From Actinomycetes bacterium (GTDB lineage: Bacteria > Actinomycetota > CALGFH01), in assembly GCA_036000965.1 (NCBI GenBank), contig DASYUT010000108.1:21273-85272 (forward strand): a DNA stretch of 64,000 nucleotides, given 5' to 3'. The position numbers were made by a program, and so were the translations under genes. Below, piece after piece: positions 33,077-41,262 of the stretch. Within the stretch, counting starts at the first letter, position 1; each line of letters begins with the position of its first letter. Under the pieces are notes generated by a model, which ran no database searches, was not told where the DNA came from, and was given only the letters and a program-made list of their open reading frames with translations.

Positions 33077-33874
33077 ATGAGCCCACTCGCCGCCGCCGTG
33101 CTCGCCGGCCTGCTCGGCCTGGTGTTCGGATCGTTCGCGAACGTCGTGATCCACCGGGTGCCCCGCAAGGAGTCGCTGGTGCGCCCGGCCTCGGGCTGCC
33201 CCTCGTGCGGCAGCCCGATCGCGCCGCGGGACAACATCCCGCTTGCGAGCTGGGTCCTGCTGCGCGGTCGCTGCCGCCACTGCCGGGCGCCCATCTCGAT
33301 CCGCTACCCTGCGGTCGAGCTGGCCATGGCCGTGCTCTGGGCGCTGGTGGCCCACCGGCTCTGGTCCGACGGCCTTGCCTGGGCGGTGCCCGCCTACCTG
33401 GCCGTCACCTTCGTCTGCGTGGTGCTGACGGTGATCGACGCCTCGTCGAAGCTGCTGCCGAACCGGATCACCTACCCCGCGTTCCCCGTGGTCGCCGTGC
33501 TGCTGCTCGCGGCCAGCGCCGCCCTGGGCGACCTGGGCCGGATGCAGCGTGGCCTGCTCGCGGCGCTGGCCGTGGCCGGCCTGTTCTTCCTGCTGTTCCT
33601 CATCTCCCCCCGGGGGATGGGACTGGGCGACGTCAAGTTCGTGCCCACGCTCGGTCTGGCCCTCGGCTGGCTGTCCTGGTCGGCGGTTGCGGTCGGCATC
33701 TTCGGCGCCTTCCTCCTCGGCGGCGTGAGCGGCCTGGTGGCGATGGCCGTGCTCCGCCTGGGCCGGAAGGCCCTGATGCCCTTCGGGCCGTGGCTGGCCG
33801 CGGGGGCGGTGCTGGCCGTGCTGGCCGGCGGCCCGATCGCGACCTGGTACGCCCGGGCCCTGCTCAGCACCTGA
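33077..33874 (+). CDS. pilD: Prepilin peptidase / N-methyltransferase
   Basis: A 265-residue A24-family membrane aspartyl protease that cleaves and methylates the pilins encoded upstream. The cytoplasmic domain has the Zn tetrad CPSCG ... CRHC (about residues 38-73). The two catalytic aspartates are in TVIDASSKLLPN and GMGLGDVKF. Seven to eight hydrophobic segments follow the family pattern. The methyltransferase half is present. Start ATG 33077 gives the canonical LLGLVFGSFANVVIHRVP and may be leaderless. Confidence 0.95.
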   Translation: MSPLAAAVLAGLLGLVFGSFANVVIHRVPRKESLVRPASGCPSCGSPIAPRDNIPLASWVLLRGRCRHCRAPISIRYPAVELAMAVLWALVAHRLWSDGLAWAVPAYLAVTFVCVVLTVIDASSKLLPNRITYPAFPVVAVLLLAASAALGDLGRMQRGLLAALAVAGLFFLLFLISPRGMGLGDVKFVPTLGLALGWLSWSAVAVGIFGAFLLGGVSGLVAMAVLRLGRKALMPFGPWLAAGAVLAVLAGGPIATWYARALLST

Positions 33875-34051
33875 CCGCTGCGGGCGCCGGCTCGCGGACG
33901 CTACCGCCCCCACGCTCAAGCTTGCCCGGCGGGACGACGATGACTGTCAGGGCCCCGGGCCGGTCAGCGGCCGTGCTGGCCTCGTCCAGCATCGCCCCGC
34001 CGGAGCCCCACATCGAACGGCACGCCGAGCACGCGCAACGGAGGGCGACAG

Positions 34052-35101
34052 TTGGGTCGGAACGTCGTTGGTCTGGACATCGGCACGACGGCCGTGCGTG
34101 CGGCCGAGCTGTCCACGCGCCGCGGGAGGACCGTGCTCGAACGCTTCGGGGAGGTGGCGCTCCCGGTCGGCGCGGTGGTCGACGGTGAGGTGGTCGCCCC
34201 GGACGTGGTCGCCGTCGCGATCAGGCAGCTGTGGCGTCGGGTGCGGTTCGGGTCCCGGCAGGTGGTCATGGGCGTCGCCAACCAGCGGGTCGTGGTCCGG
34301 CTGGTCGACCTGCCCTCGATGGACGCCGAGGAGCTGCGCGGCTCGCTGCGGTTCCAGGTCCAGGAGCACATCCCGATCCCGGTGGAGGACGCCGAGCTCG
34401 ACTTCAACGTCCTCGGCGAGCACGAGGGCGGCACGGGCCAGCGGCTCATGCGGGTGCTCCTGGTCGCCGCCCAGAAGGACATGATCGCCGGCCATCTGCG
34501 GGCCAGTGCGAAGGCCGGGCTGAAGCCGGTGAGCATCGACCTGATCCCGTTCGCGCTGGTCCGGTCGCTCGCCCCCGAGGGATCGGCGCCCCTCGCCGAG
34601 GCCGGCGAGGCCCTGATCGACGTGGGGTCCGCGGTCACCAACATCGTCGTCCACGAGAACGGCACCCCGCGCTTCGTCCGCATCCTGCTGATGGGGGGCG
34701 GCGACATCACCGACGCACTGCGGAAGGGACTCGCCCTCGACCACGAGGGCGCCGAGCACGCCAAGCTCGCGGTCGCAGCCGACACCTCCCGGGACAAGGC
34801 GGTGGACCGCATCGTGGAGCAGCGGGTGGCCGAGTTCGTCCAGGAGGTCCAAGGGTCGCTCGACTTCTACTGGGCCCAGGCCGGCGCCGTGCCGATCCGC
34901 CGGGTGCTGCTGACCGGTGGCGGCTCGCGGCTGCCGTCCCTCGGCGAGCGCCTGCGGGACGTGCTGCGCCTGCCGGTCGAGCCCGGCCGGACCCTGGAGG
35001 CGGTACGCCTCGGGCGTCTCCGCCGCCAGTCGGGCCAGCTCGCCGACATCGAGCCGGTGACCGCCGTACCGGTCGGGCTGGCCCTCGGAGGGGTGTCCTA
35101 G
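34052..35101 (+). CDS. pilM: Type IV pilus assembly protein PilM
   Basis: A 349-residue actin-like cytoplasmic ATPase that binds the PilN N terminus. The phosphate-1 motif is NVVGLDIGTTAVRAAEL at the N terminus. LIDVGSAVTNIVVHENG and LLTGGGSRLPSLGERL supply the remaining actin-fold loops. Start TTG 34052 is supported by GGAGGG at 34040-34045. pilN begins at the base after the stop. PilM-N-O form the inner-membrane alignment complex. Confidence 0.93.
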   Translation: MGRNVVGLDIGTTAVRAAELSTRRGRTVLERFGEVALPVGAVVDGEVVAPDVVAVAIRQLWRRVRFGSRQVVMGVANQRVVVRLVDLPSMDAEELRGSLRFQVQEHIPIPVEDAELDFNVLGEHEGGTGQRLMRVLLVAAQKDMIAGHLRASAKAGLKPVSIDLIPFALVRSLAPEGSAPLAEAGEALIDVGSAVTNIVVHENGTPRFVRILLMGGGDITDALRKGLALDHEGAEHAKLAVAADTSRDKAVDRIVEQRVAEFVQEVQGSLDFYWAQAGAVPIRRVLLTGGGSRLPSLGERLRDVLRLPVEPGRTLEAVRLGRLRRQSGQLADIEPVTAVPVGLALGGVS

Positions 35102-35860
35102 ATGCAGCAGGACCTCGAGCTGGCCCGGCGCAGCGGAGCTGCGCCCCGGGTCAACCTGCTCCCCCCGGCGATCGTCGAGCGCCGGCTGGTCAAGCGGCAG
35201 CGCGTCGCCTGCGGCACCGGGTTCGTGCTCCTGCTGTCGCTGCTCGCCCTTGTCCACCTCGCGGCCAGCGGCCGTGCCGGGCGTGCCGAGCGGGCGGCCT
35301 CCAGGGAGCGGGCGGTCACCGCCGCCCTCGAGACCGAGAAGGCGAGGCTGCAGCCCTGGGCGACCCTCCAGGCTGAGGTCGCCGAGTCGGAGAAGCTGCG
35401 GGCGGGCGTGTACGCCAAGGAGATCCGGTTCTCAGACGTCCTGCAGGACGTCGCGACGGTCATGCCTGACAACGCCTGGCTGACCCAGGTGACCGCCTCG
35501 GTGAGCAGCGCCGGTGCCGGTGGCCAGGCGACCACGGGCACCGCGGCGACAACCCGGGCGGGAGCCGGCCAGGCGGCGGCCACACCCCCTGGCGCGCCCG
35601 GGTACGGGTCGCCGGTGGCGTCCATCGCCTTCTCGGGCACGGCGTTCGGTCATGTCGACGTGGGCAGGGTCGTCCGTGCGCTTGACGGCACGGTCAAGCG
35701 GAACGGCCAGGCGGTCTACCTCAACCCGTTCTTCACCTCGTCGCAGAGGCAGTCGCAGTCTGGCCAGCGCCCCACGGTGACGTTCTCGGCCAGCGTCGAC
35801 CTCGGGCCGGCGGCGCTCTCGGGCCGCTTCCAGCGGCCCGGCGAACCGGGAGGGCGCTGA
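35102..35860 (+). CDS. pilN: Type IV pilus assembly protein PilN
   Basis: A 252-residue bitopic protein. The N terminus contains the PilM-binding segment (PRVNLLPPAIVERRL, the NLLP motif), then one membrane helix (FVLLLSLLALVHLAAS), a coiled coil and a periplasmic-type ferredoxin-like domain. A Gly/Ala/Thr linker near residues 138-163 interrupts it. ATG 35102 is contiguous with the pilM stop. Partner of PilM and PilO. Confidence 0.88.
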   Translation: MQQDLELARRSGAAPRVNLLPPAIVERRLVKRQRVACGTGFVLLLSLLALVHLAASGRAGRAERAASRERAVTAALETEKARLQPWATLQAEVAESEKLRAGVYAKEIRFSDVLQDVATVMPDNAWLTQVTASVSSAGAGGQATTGTAATTRAGAGQAAATPPGAPGYGSPVASIAFSGTAFGHVDVGRVVRALDGTVKRNGQAVYLNPFFTSSQRQSQSGQRPTVTFSASVDLGPAALSGRFQRPGEPGGR

Positions 35861-35861
35861 C

Positions 35862-36605
35862 ATGACCCGCCGTCGGGAGCTGATCCTCGTCGCCGTGGTG
35901 GCGCTGCTGGCCGTCGCCACCGGGTACCTGCTGCTCGTCCGGCCGGTGCTGGGCCGGACGGCCGCCGCCCGGGCGGACGAGCAGCGCGCGGCCAGCCAGG
36001 GTCAGGTCCTGCGGAGCCAGATCGGCGCGCTCCAGGACGTCAAGGCCAACGCGGCGCCGCTGCAGGCGCGGGCGAAGGCGGCGCGAGGCATGTTCCCGCC
36101 TCGCCCCGCCCTGCCCGACCTGGTCGACGCGTTGCAGAAGGTCGCCGACCAGTCGGGCGTCGAGCTCGTCTCGGTCCAGCCGGCTGCCCCGGCGCTGTCC
36201 ACCGCCAACCCCGCCCTGGCCGAGATCACCACCGGCGTGGTCGTGACCGGGGGGTACTTCCAGGTCGAGGACTTCCTGGCGCGGCTCGAGGGGCTGGTCA
36301 AGGGCTCCGGGGCCGGCCCGGGGATCCCGCCCCGCTCGGTCCTGGTGCGCTCGGTCAGCCTCTCGAGCACAGGCTCCGGGGCCGCCGGCGCCGGCGCCGC
36401 GAGCCAGCCGCCGGCAACCAGTGGGACCGACTCCGACCAGCTCACCGGCAACATCAGCCTGGTCGCCTTCCAGGCGGTGACGTCGCCGGCCACGCCGGCC
36501 GCCGCGACCTCGGCGCCGACGTCCACCCCGCCGTCGACCGTCGCCGCCGGCCAGGCACCCCGGCCGTCCGGGCCGGCGCCGGCCGGCGGCGCCCAGAGGA
36601 GGTAG
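35862..36605 (+). CDS. pilO: Type IV pilus assembly protein PilO
   Basis: A 247-residue bitopic protein with a membrane helix close to the start (LILVAVVALLAVATGYLLLV), a coiled-coil region, the PilO core (FPPRPALPDLVDALQKVADQ, then VVVTGGYFQVEDFLARLEGL) and a Pro/Ala/Thr tail. It begins one base after pilN. It pairs with PilN in the inner-membrane alignment complex. Confidence 0.88.
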   Translation: MTRRRELILVAVVALLAVATGYLLLVRPVLGRTAAARADEQRAASQGQVLRSQIGALQDVKANAAPLQARAKAARGMFPPRPALPDLVDALQKVADQSGVELVSVQPAAPALSTANPALAEITTGVVVTGGYFQVEDFLARLEGLVKGSGAGPGIPPRSVLVRSVSLSSTGSGAAGAGAASQPPATSGTDSDQLTGNISLVAFQAVTSPATPAAATSAPTSTPPSTVAAGQAPRPSGPAPAGGAQRR

Positions 36606-36611
36606 CCGGAC

Positions 36612-37280
36612 GTGGCCATGCAACCGGAGCCAGCACCGACGAGCGCCCGGCAGCGCGCGCTGATCCTCGCTGCGGCAGGGGTGGGGCTGCTCGGGCTGGT
36701 GCTCTACGTCCTCGCACCCCAGCTCTCCGGCCGCGACGAGCTGGCCGCGCCACCGGGGCTGCCGGGCAGCGCCGCCGGCCCGACCGCCGGGACCGGCCGG
36801 TCACCCGAGACGGGCGCGCCGGGTGCGGTCCCGAGCGGGAGCGAGCCGAGCGTGTCCACCCCGCCCGCGACCAGCCAGCCGCCGATCGTGGCCCCGGCGA
36901 CGGCCAAGGATCCGTTCCACCCGCTCGTCGGGCCGCCGTCCGGCGAGGGCGTCACCGCCGTGCCCGGAACACCTGCCGGCGTGGCGGCGCCGACGGGCGG
37001 CTCGTCGACCCCGTCGACCGTGCCCGGCGCGGCCGGCGGCACCGCCACGACGCCTGGTGGGGGGAGCACGACGGGCCGCAAGGTCACGCTGGTCGACGTG
37101 CTCCGCCGCGGTGGCGTCGCGTACGCCGACGTCGAGGTGGACGAGAAGCCGTACCGGGTCAGGAAGGGGCAGGTCTTCGCCGGGTCCTACAAGACGGTCG
37201 ACATCGGCACGAGCTGCGCCGAGTTCCTCAGCGGCGTCACCGCGTTCACCCTGTGCGAAGGCGAGGCGGTGCTCAAGTAG
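36612..37280 (+). CDS. PilP-like membrane protein at the end of the pil cluster
   Basis: A 222-residue protein with one N-terminal membrane helix (LILAAAGVGLLGLVLYVLAP), a long Pro/Gly/Thr linker and a C-terminal domain of about 65 residues (KVTLVDVLRRGGVAYADVEV ... YRVRKGQVFAGSYKTVDIG). Position after pilO and the KVTLVDV ... FTLCEG fold suggest the counterpart of PilP, but similarity is not certain. Two Cys near the end may form a disulfide. Start GTG 36612 or ATG 36618. The stop codon lies in a tandem repeat. Confidence 0.65.
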   Translation: MAMQPEPAPTSARQRALILAAAGVGLLGLVLYVLAPQLSGRDELAAPPGLPGSAAGPTAGTGRSPETGAPGAVPSGSEPSVSTPPATSQPPIVAPATAKDPFHPLVGPPSGEGVTAVPGTPAGVAAPTGGSSTPSTVPGAAGGTATTPGGGSTTGRKVTLVDVLRRGGVAYADVEVDEKPYRVRKGQVFAGSYKTVDIGTSCAEFLSGVTAFTLCEGEAVLK

Positions 37281-37360
37281 CGGCCAGCCGGCTCACGCGC
37301 TCGAGTAGCGGCCAGCCCGCTCGCGGAGCTCGAGTAGCGGCCAGCCCGCTCGCGGAACCC
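37276..37360. repeat. Three tandem 28-29-bp copies over the PilP-like stop
   Basis: Copies of AGTAGCGGCCAGCCCGCTCG start at 37276, 37304 and 37333. The TAG in the first is the stop codon of the PilP-like gene. The array leads to the aroC promoter region, where TAGGAT (37370-37375) may be a -10 box. Confidence 0.88.
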
Positions 37361-37411
37361 TCGGTCCGGTAGGATCGGCCCACCCCACCGCCTCCGAACG
37401 GGACGCGCATC

Positions 37412-38611
37412 ATGCTCCGCTACCTGACCGCAGGCGAGTCCCACGGCCAGGCGCTCGTTGCCATCCTCGAGGGCATGCCGGCCGGCGTCCCCGTCACCAC
37501 CAAGGCCATCGCCGCCGAGCTGGCCCGGCGCCGGCTCGGCTACGGCCGGGGCGCGCGCATGCGCTTCGAGCAGGACCGTCTGGAGGTCCTCGGCGGCCTG
37601 CGGCACGGTCGCACCATCGGCTCCCCGGTGGCGGTGCTGATCGGCAACACCGAGTGGCCCAAGTGGACCGAGGTGATGGCGCCCGACCCGGTCGCCGACC
37701 CGGAGGCGGCCGCGACCGGCCGCGGAGTGCCGCTCACCCGGCCCCGGCCCGGCCACGCCGACCTGGCCGGCATGCAGAAGTACGGCTTCGGCGAGGCCCG
37801 CCCGGTGCTCGAGCGGGCCAGCGCCCGCGAGACCGCCGCCCGGGTGGCGGTCGGCGCGGTCGCCCGCGCCCTGCTGGCCGAGGTGGGCATGGACGTGCTC
37901 TCCCACGTGGTCCGGCTCGGCCCGGTCGAGGCCGACCCGGCCGCGCTGCCTGTCCCGGGCGACGCCGAGCGGGTCGACGCCAGCGAGGTGCGCTGCCTCG
38001 ACCCGGCCGCCTCCGAGCAGATGACGGCCGCGGTCGACGCGGCCAAGGCGGCCGGCGACACCCTGGGCGGGGTCTTCGAGGTGGTGGCCTACGGGCTGCC
38101 GCCCGGGCTCGGCTCCTACGTGCACTGGGACCGCAAGCTCGACGCCCGGCTGGCCGCCGCGCTCATGAGCGTGCAGGCCATCAAGGGGGTCGAAGTGGGC
38201 GACGGCTTCGCGACCGCCGCCCGGCCCGGCTCCGCCGCCCACGACGAGATCGTCCCCGGTCCGTGGCGGCCGGCGCGCCGGACCGGGCGCAGCGGCGGGA
38301 TCGAGGGCGGCATGTCGACCGGGGGGACGCTGCGCCTGCGCGCGGCCATGAAGCCGCTGTCGACCCTGGTCCGCGCGCTCGACACCGTCGACGTGGCCAC
38401 CGGCGCGCCGGCCCGGGCGGTGGTGCAGCGCTCGGACGTGACCGCGGTGCCGGCCGCCGCGGTCGTCGGTGAGGCGGTGGTCGCCCTCGTGCTGGCCGAC
38501 GCCCTGCTCGAGAAGACCGGTGGCGACTCCCTCGACGAGGTGCGCCGCAACCTCGACACCTACCTGGCTGGGCTGGCGCGGGGCGACGCCCCGGGCGGCG
38601 AGCATCGCTGA
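37412..38611 (+). CDS. aroC: Chorismate synthase
   Basis: A 399-residue FMN-dependent enzyme that converts EPSP to chorismate, the last step of the shikimate pathway. Signatures: [20 protein letters not shown] at the N terminus, [53 protein letters not shown], and [20 protein letters not shown]. Length is normal. Start ATG 37412. aroK, aroB and aroQ follow, so four pathway genes are clustered here while aroE lies 23 kb upstream. Confidence 0.97.
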   Translation: MLRYLTAGESHGQALVAILEGMPAGVPVTTKAIAAELARRRLGYGRGARMRFEQDRLEVLGGLRHGRTIGSPVAVLIGNTEWPKWTEVMAPDPVADPEAAATGRGVPLTRPRPGHADLAGMQKYGFGEARPVLERASARETAARVAVGAVARALLAEVGMDVLSHVVRLGPVEADPAALPVPGDAERVDASEVRCLDPAASEQMTAAVDAAKAAGDTLGGVFEVVAYGLPPGLGSYVHWDRKLDARLAAALMSVQAIKGVEVGDGFATAARPGSAAHDEIVPGPWRPARRTGRSGGIEGGMSTGGTLRLRAAMKPLSTLVRALDTVDVATGAPARAVVQRSDVTAVPAAAVVGEAVVALVLADALLEKTGGDSLDEVRRNLDTYLAGLARGDAPGGEHR

Positions 38612-38797
38612 GGCCGGGCCGCGGCCGCACGCCCGGCGTACCCGGGGGCCGGCCGGGTCCCGCCCCGCGACCGCGGGCGGGCACCTCGGCCGCGGGCGGG
38701 CACCCCGGCCGGGCTCCCCGTTCAAGACAAGCACGGAGGTCGGCTGCTACCCTGCTGCGCCAGGCCAGCGCGCCACCGACCAAGGAGGCCCTCGCGC

Positions 38798-39343
38798 GTG
38801 CGACCGGTTCTGCCCACGATCGTCCTCATCGGGTTCATGGGGGCTGGCAAGTCGACGGTCGGGCAGCTCGTCGCGCGGGCGCTCGGGCGCGAGTTCGTCG
38901 ACACCGACGTGGTGATCCAGCGCAACGCGCGCATGGACGTGAGCGAGATCTTCCGCCGGGAGGGTGAGGAGGGCTTCCGGCGCCGGGAGGTGGTCGTGAT
39001 CGACCGCGCCATCTCGGCTCCCGGCCGGGTCGTCGCGGTCGGCGGCGGGGCGGTCCTCTCGGCCGACAACCGCACCGCGCTCAAGCAGGCCGGGCTCCTC
39101 GTCTACCTGCGGGCCACCCCCGAGACGCTCGCCGCCCGGCTGGTGGGGACGACCGACCGGCCGCTGCTCAACAACGCCGCCGACCGGGTCGGCAGGATCC
39201 GCGACCTGCTGGTCGCGCGCGGGCCGATCTACGAGACCGCGGGCGACGCGGCGATCGACACCGACCGGCAGACCCCCGAGCAGACCGCCGCCGAGCTGCT
39301 CGACTGGTACCGCTGCCGCATCGACGAGCTGGCCGGCCGATGA
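38798..39343 (+). CDS. aroK: Shikimate kinase
   Basis: A 181-residue P-loop kinase that phosphorylates shikimate at O3. Walker A is GFMGAGKST (12-20), the substrate Asp is in FVDTDVVIQ, and RREGEEGFRRRE and VVAVGGGAVLS supply the shikimate-binding arginine and glycines; the lid is in GTTDRPLL. Start GTG 38798 has AAGGAGG at 38782-38788. The TGA stop overlaps the ATG at 39340 (ATGA), coupling it to aroB. The 186-base gap from aroC holds a duplicated 19-bp GC-rich word. Confidence 0.95.
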   Translation: MRPVLPTIVLIGFMGAGKSTVGQLVARALGREFVDTDVVIQRNARMDVSEIFRREGEEGFRRREVVVIDRAISAPGRVVAVGGGAVLSADNRTALKQAGLLVYLRATPETLAARLVGTTDRPLLNNAADRVGRIRDLLVARGPIYETAGDAAIDTDRQTPEQTAAELLDWYRCRIDELAGR

Positions 39344-40641
39344 CGCCGGTGGGCGCAGCCCCCGGTCCGCCCGGCCGGCAAGGGGCACCGACCCTCACAG
39401 CGTGCACGCCCGAGCCGGCCGTGCGTACGGCCGCGGTGGGCACACCCGAGCCGGCGGCGCACACGGCCGCGGTGGGCACACCCGAGCCGGCCGTGCGTAC
39501 GGCCGAGGTGCGCTCGGCCGAGGTGCGCTCAGCCGAGGTGCGTACGGTCGAGGTGCGCATGGCTGGCGGCGCGTACCCGGTGCACATCGGGCCCGGCCTG
39601 CTCGACCGCCTCGGCGAGCTGCTGCCCGCCCTCCCGGGCGCCGAGGCAGCCGCGGTGGTGTTCGCCGAGCCGGTCCGGGGGTTCGCCGAGCGGGCCGCAG
39701 CCGCCCTGGCCAGGCGCGGCCTCGTTCCCCACCTGCTCGACGTGCCGGCCGGGGAGGCGGCCAAGCGGCTTGCGGTGGTCGAGACGCTCTACCACCGGCT
39801 GGCCGCCGTCCCGACCCACCGGGCCGACCCGGTGGTGGCCGTGGGCGGGGGCGCCACCACCGACGTGGCCGGCTTCGCGGCCGCCACTTGGCTGCGCGGG
39901 GTACCGCTGGTCAACGTCCCGACCACCGTGCTCGGCATGGTCGACGCGGCCCTCGGGGGCAAGACCGGGGTCGACCTCGCGGCTGGCAAGAACCTGGTCG
40001 GCGCCTTCCACCAGCCGGCGGCGGTCGTCGCCGACACCGGCACGCTCGCCAGCCTGGACCGCGCCGAGGTCCGCTCCGGCCTCGCCGAGGTGGTCAAGGC
40101 CGGCCTGGTCGGGGACCCGGCGCTGGCCGCCGCCTGCCTGGCTCTGGCCGGTCCGGCCGCGGCCGGCGACCCCGAGGCGCTGGCGCCCCTGCTCGATGCG
40201 GCCGTGCGGGTCAAGGCCGAGGTGGTCGCGGCCGACGAGCGCGAGGGCGGCCTGCGGGCGGTGCTCAACTACGGCCACACCCTGGGGCACGCCCTGGAGC
40301 GCATGGCCGGGTTCCAGGGCCTGCGCCACGGCGAGGCGGTCGCCCTGGGGATGGTCTTCGCCGCCCGGGTGGCCGAGGAGACCGGCCTGGCCGAGGAGGG
40401 CCTGGTCGCCGGCCACGTCCAGGTGCTCGACGCGCTCGGCCTGCCCACCGGCGGGGTGGTGCTCGATCCCGAGGCGGTGCTGGCTGCCATGGCGACCGAC
40501 AAGAAGCACCTCGGCGGCCTCCGGCTGGTGCTGCTGCGCGCCCCCGGACAGCCGCAGGTCGTGCCCGCGCCCGACGCGAGCGTGCTCGCCGCCGCGATCC
40601 GCACCCTCGCCGACGACCCCGGACGAACAGGGCGCCGGTGA
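39340..40641 (+). CDS. aroB: 3-Dehydroquinate synthase with repetitive N-terminal extension
   Basis: A 433-residue AroB that makes 3-dehydroquinate from DAHP using NAD and a divalent metal. The core is complete: PVVAVGGGATTDVAGFAAAT, PTTVLGMVDAALGGKTGVDL, KNLVGAFHQP, and the metal histidines in NYGHTLGHALE and GLRHGEAVALGM. The core starts near residue 70. The first 70 residues are low-complexity repeats (TPEPAVRTAAVG three times, then RSAEV-type units). If ATG 39340, which overlaps the aroK stop, is used, the extension is translated; ATG 39559 is an alternative giving a normal-length enzyme. Confidence 0.93.
   Translation: MTPVGAAPGPPGRQGAPTLTACTPEPAVRTAAVGTPEPAAHTAAVGTPEPAVRTAEVRSAEVRSAEVRTVEVRMAGGAYPVHIGPGLLDRLGELLPALPGAEAAAVVFAEPVRGFAERAAAALARRGLVPHLLDVPAGEAAKRLAVVETLYHRLAAVPTHRADPVVAVGGGATTDVAGFAAATWLRGVPLVNVPTTVLGMVDAALGGKTGVDLAAGKNLVGAFHQPAAVVADTGTLASLDRAEVRSGLAEVVKAGLVGDPALAAACLALAGPAAAGDPEALAPLLDAAVRVKAEVVAADEREGGLRAVLNYGHTLGHALERMAGFQGLRHGEAVALGMVFAARVAEETGLAEEGLVAGHVQVLDALGLPTGGVVLDPEAVLAAMATDKKHLGGLRLVLLRAPGQPQVVPAPDASVLAAAIRTLADDPGRTGRR
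39405..39561. repeat. 36-bp and 15-bp tandem repeats at the aroB 5' end
   Basis: Three 36-bp units starting CACRCCCGAGCCGGC at 39405, 39441 and 39477 are followed by four 15-bp units (GCCGAGGTGCGCTCG type) at 39502, 39517, 39532 and 39547. All lengths are multiples of three, so the frame from ATG 39340 into aroB stays open. Confidence 0.9.
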
Positions 40642-40740
40642 CGCGGGCGGGCGCGCCGGAGGCGGCGCGGGCAGGAGGGCGCCGGTGACATGGGCGGGCG
40701 CGCCAGAGGCGGCGCGCGGGCAGGAGGGGCGCAGGTGACG
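40632..40740. repeat. Triplicated aroB-aroQ junction
   Basis: Three copies of a 47-50-bp block, each with a GGCGCCGGTGAC-like core and each of the first two followed by GGCGCGCC and a GGAGG site. The GTGA cores lie at 40638, 40685 and 40735. The first TGA is the aroB stop, and the last GTG is the aroQ start. The sequence after the first core (GTG ACG CGG GCG) equals the first four codons of aroQ. Confidence 0.9.
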
Positions 40741-41208
40741 CGGGCGTTTCCGACCGCTGGGGACGGGCCGCGGGTGCTCGTGCTGCACGGACCCAACCTG
40801 GGGGCGCTCGGCCGCCGCGACCCGGCCCAGTACGGGACCCTCGACCTCGACGCGATCACGGCCCGGCTCGGCGCGCTCGCCGCCGAGCTGGGCGTCGCCG
40901 TCGAGGGCCTGCAGTCCGACCACGAGGGCGAGCTGGTCGAGGCGCTCCTGGGCGCCCGCGCGGGCGGGGTCGCCGCCGTCGTGATCAACCCGGGCGCCCT
41001 CGCCCACACCTCCTACGCGGTGCGGGACGCGGTCGAGGCGTGCGGCATCCCGGTGGTCGAGGTCCACCTGTCCAACGTGCACGCGCGCGAGCGGTTCCGC
41101 CACCACCTGGCCATCGCCCCGGTCGCGGCCGGCGTGGTGGCCGGGCTCGGGCCGGCCAGCTACGAGCTGGGGCTGCGCGCGGTCGCCGGCCTGATCGCCC
41201 GCGGGTAG
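40735..41208 (+). CDS. aroQ: Type II 3-dehydroquinate dehydratase
   Basis: A 157-residue type II dehydroquinase converting 3-dehydroquinate to 3-dehydroshikimate. Motifs: VLVLHGPNLGALGRRDPAQY with catalytic Arg and Tyr region, LQSDHEGELVEAL, AVVINPGALAHTSYAVRDA, and VEVHLSNVHARERFRHH with the catalytic His. Start GTG 40735 has AGGAGGGG at 40722-40729. Upstream GTG copies in the duplicated junction (40638, 40685) are out of frame. The N-terminal 12 residues are variable. Confidence 0.95.
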   Translation: MTRAFPTAGDGPRVLVLHGPNLGALGRRDPAQYGTLDLDAITARLGALAAELGVAVEGLQSDHEGELVEALLGARAGGVAAVVINPGALAHTSYAVRDAVEACGIPVVEVHLSNVHARERFRHHLAIAPVAAGVVAGLGPASYELGLRAVAGLIARG

Positions 41209-41262
41209 AACCTCTTGCGGGCGGGAACGAATGCCGGTGAGGCCGAGATGCGAGGAGTCGAC

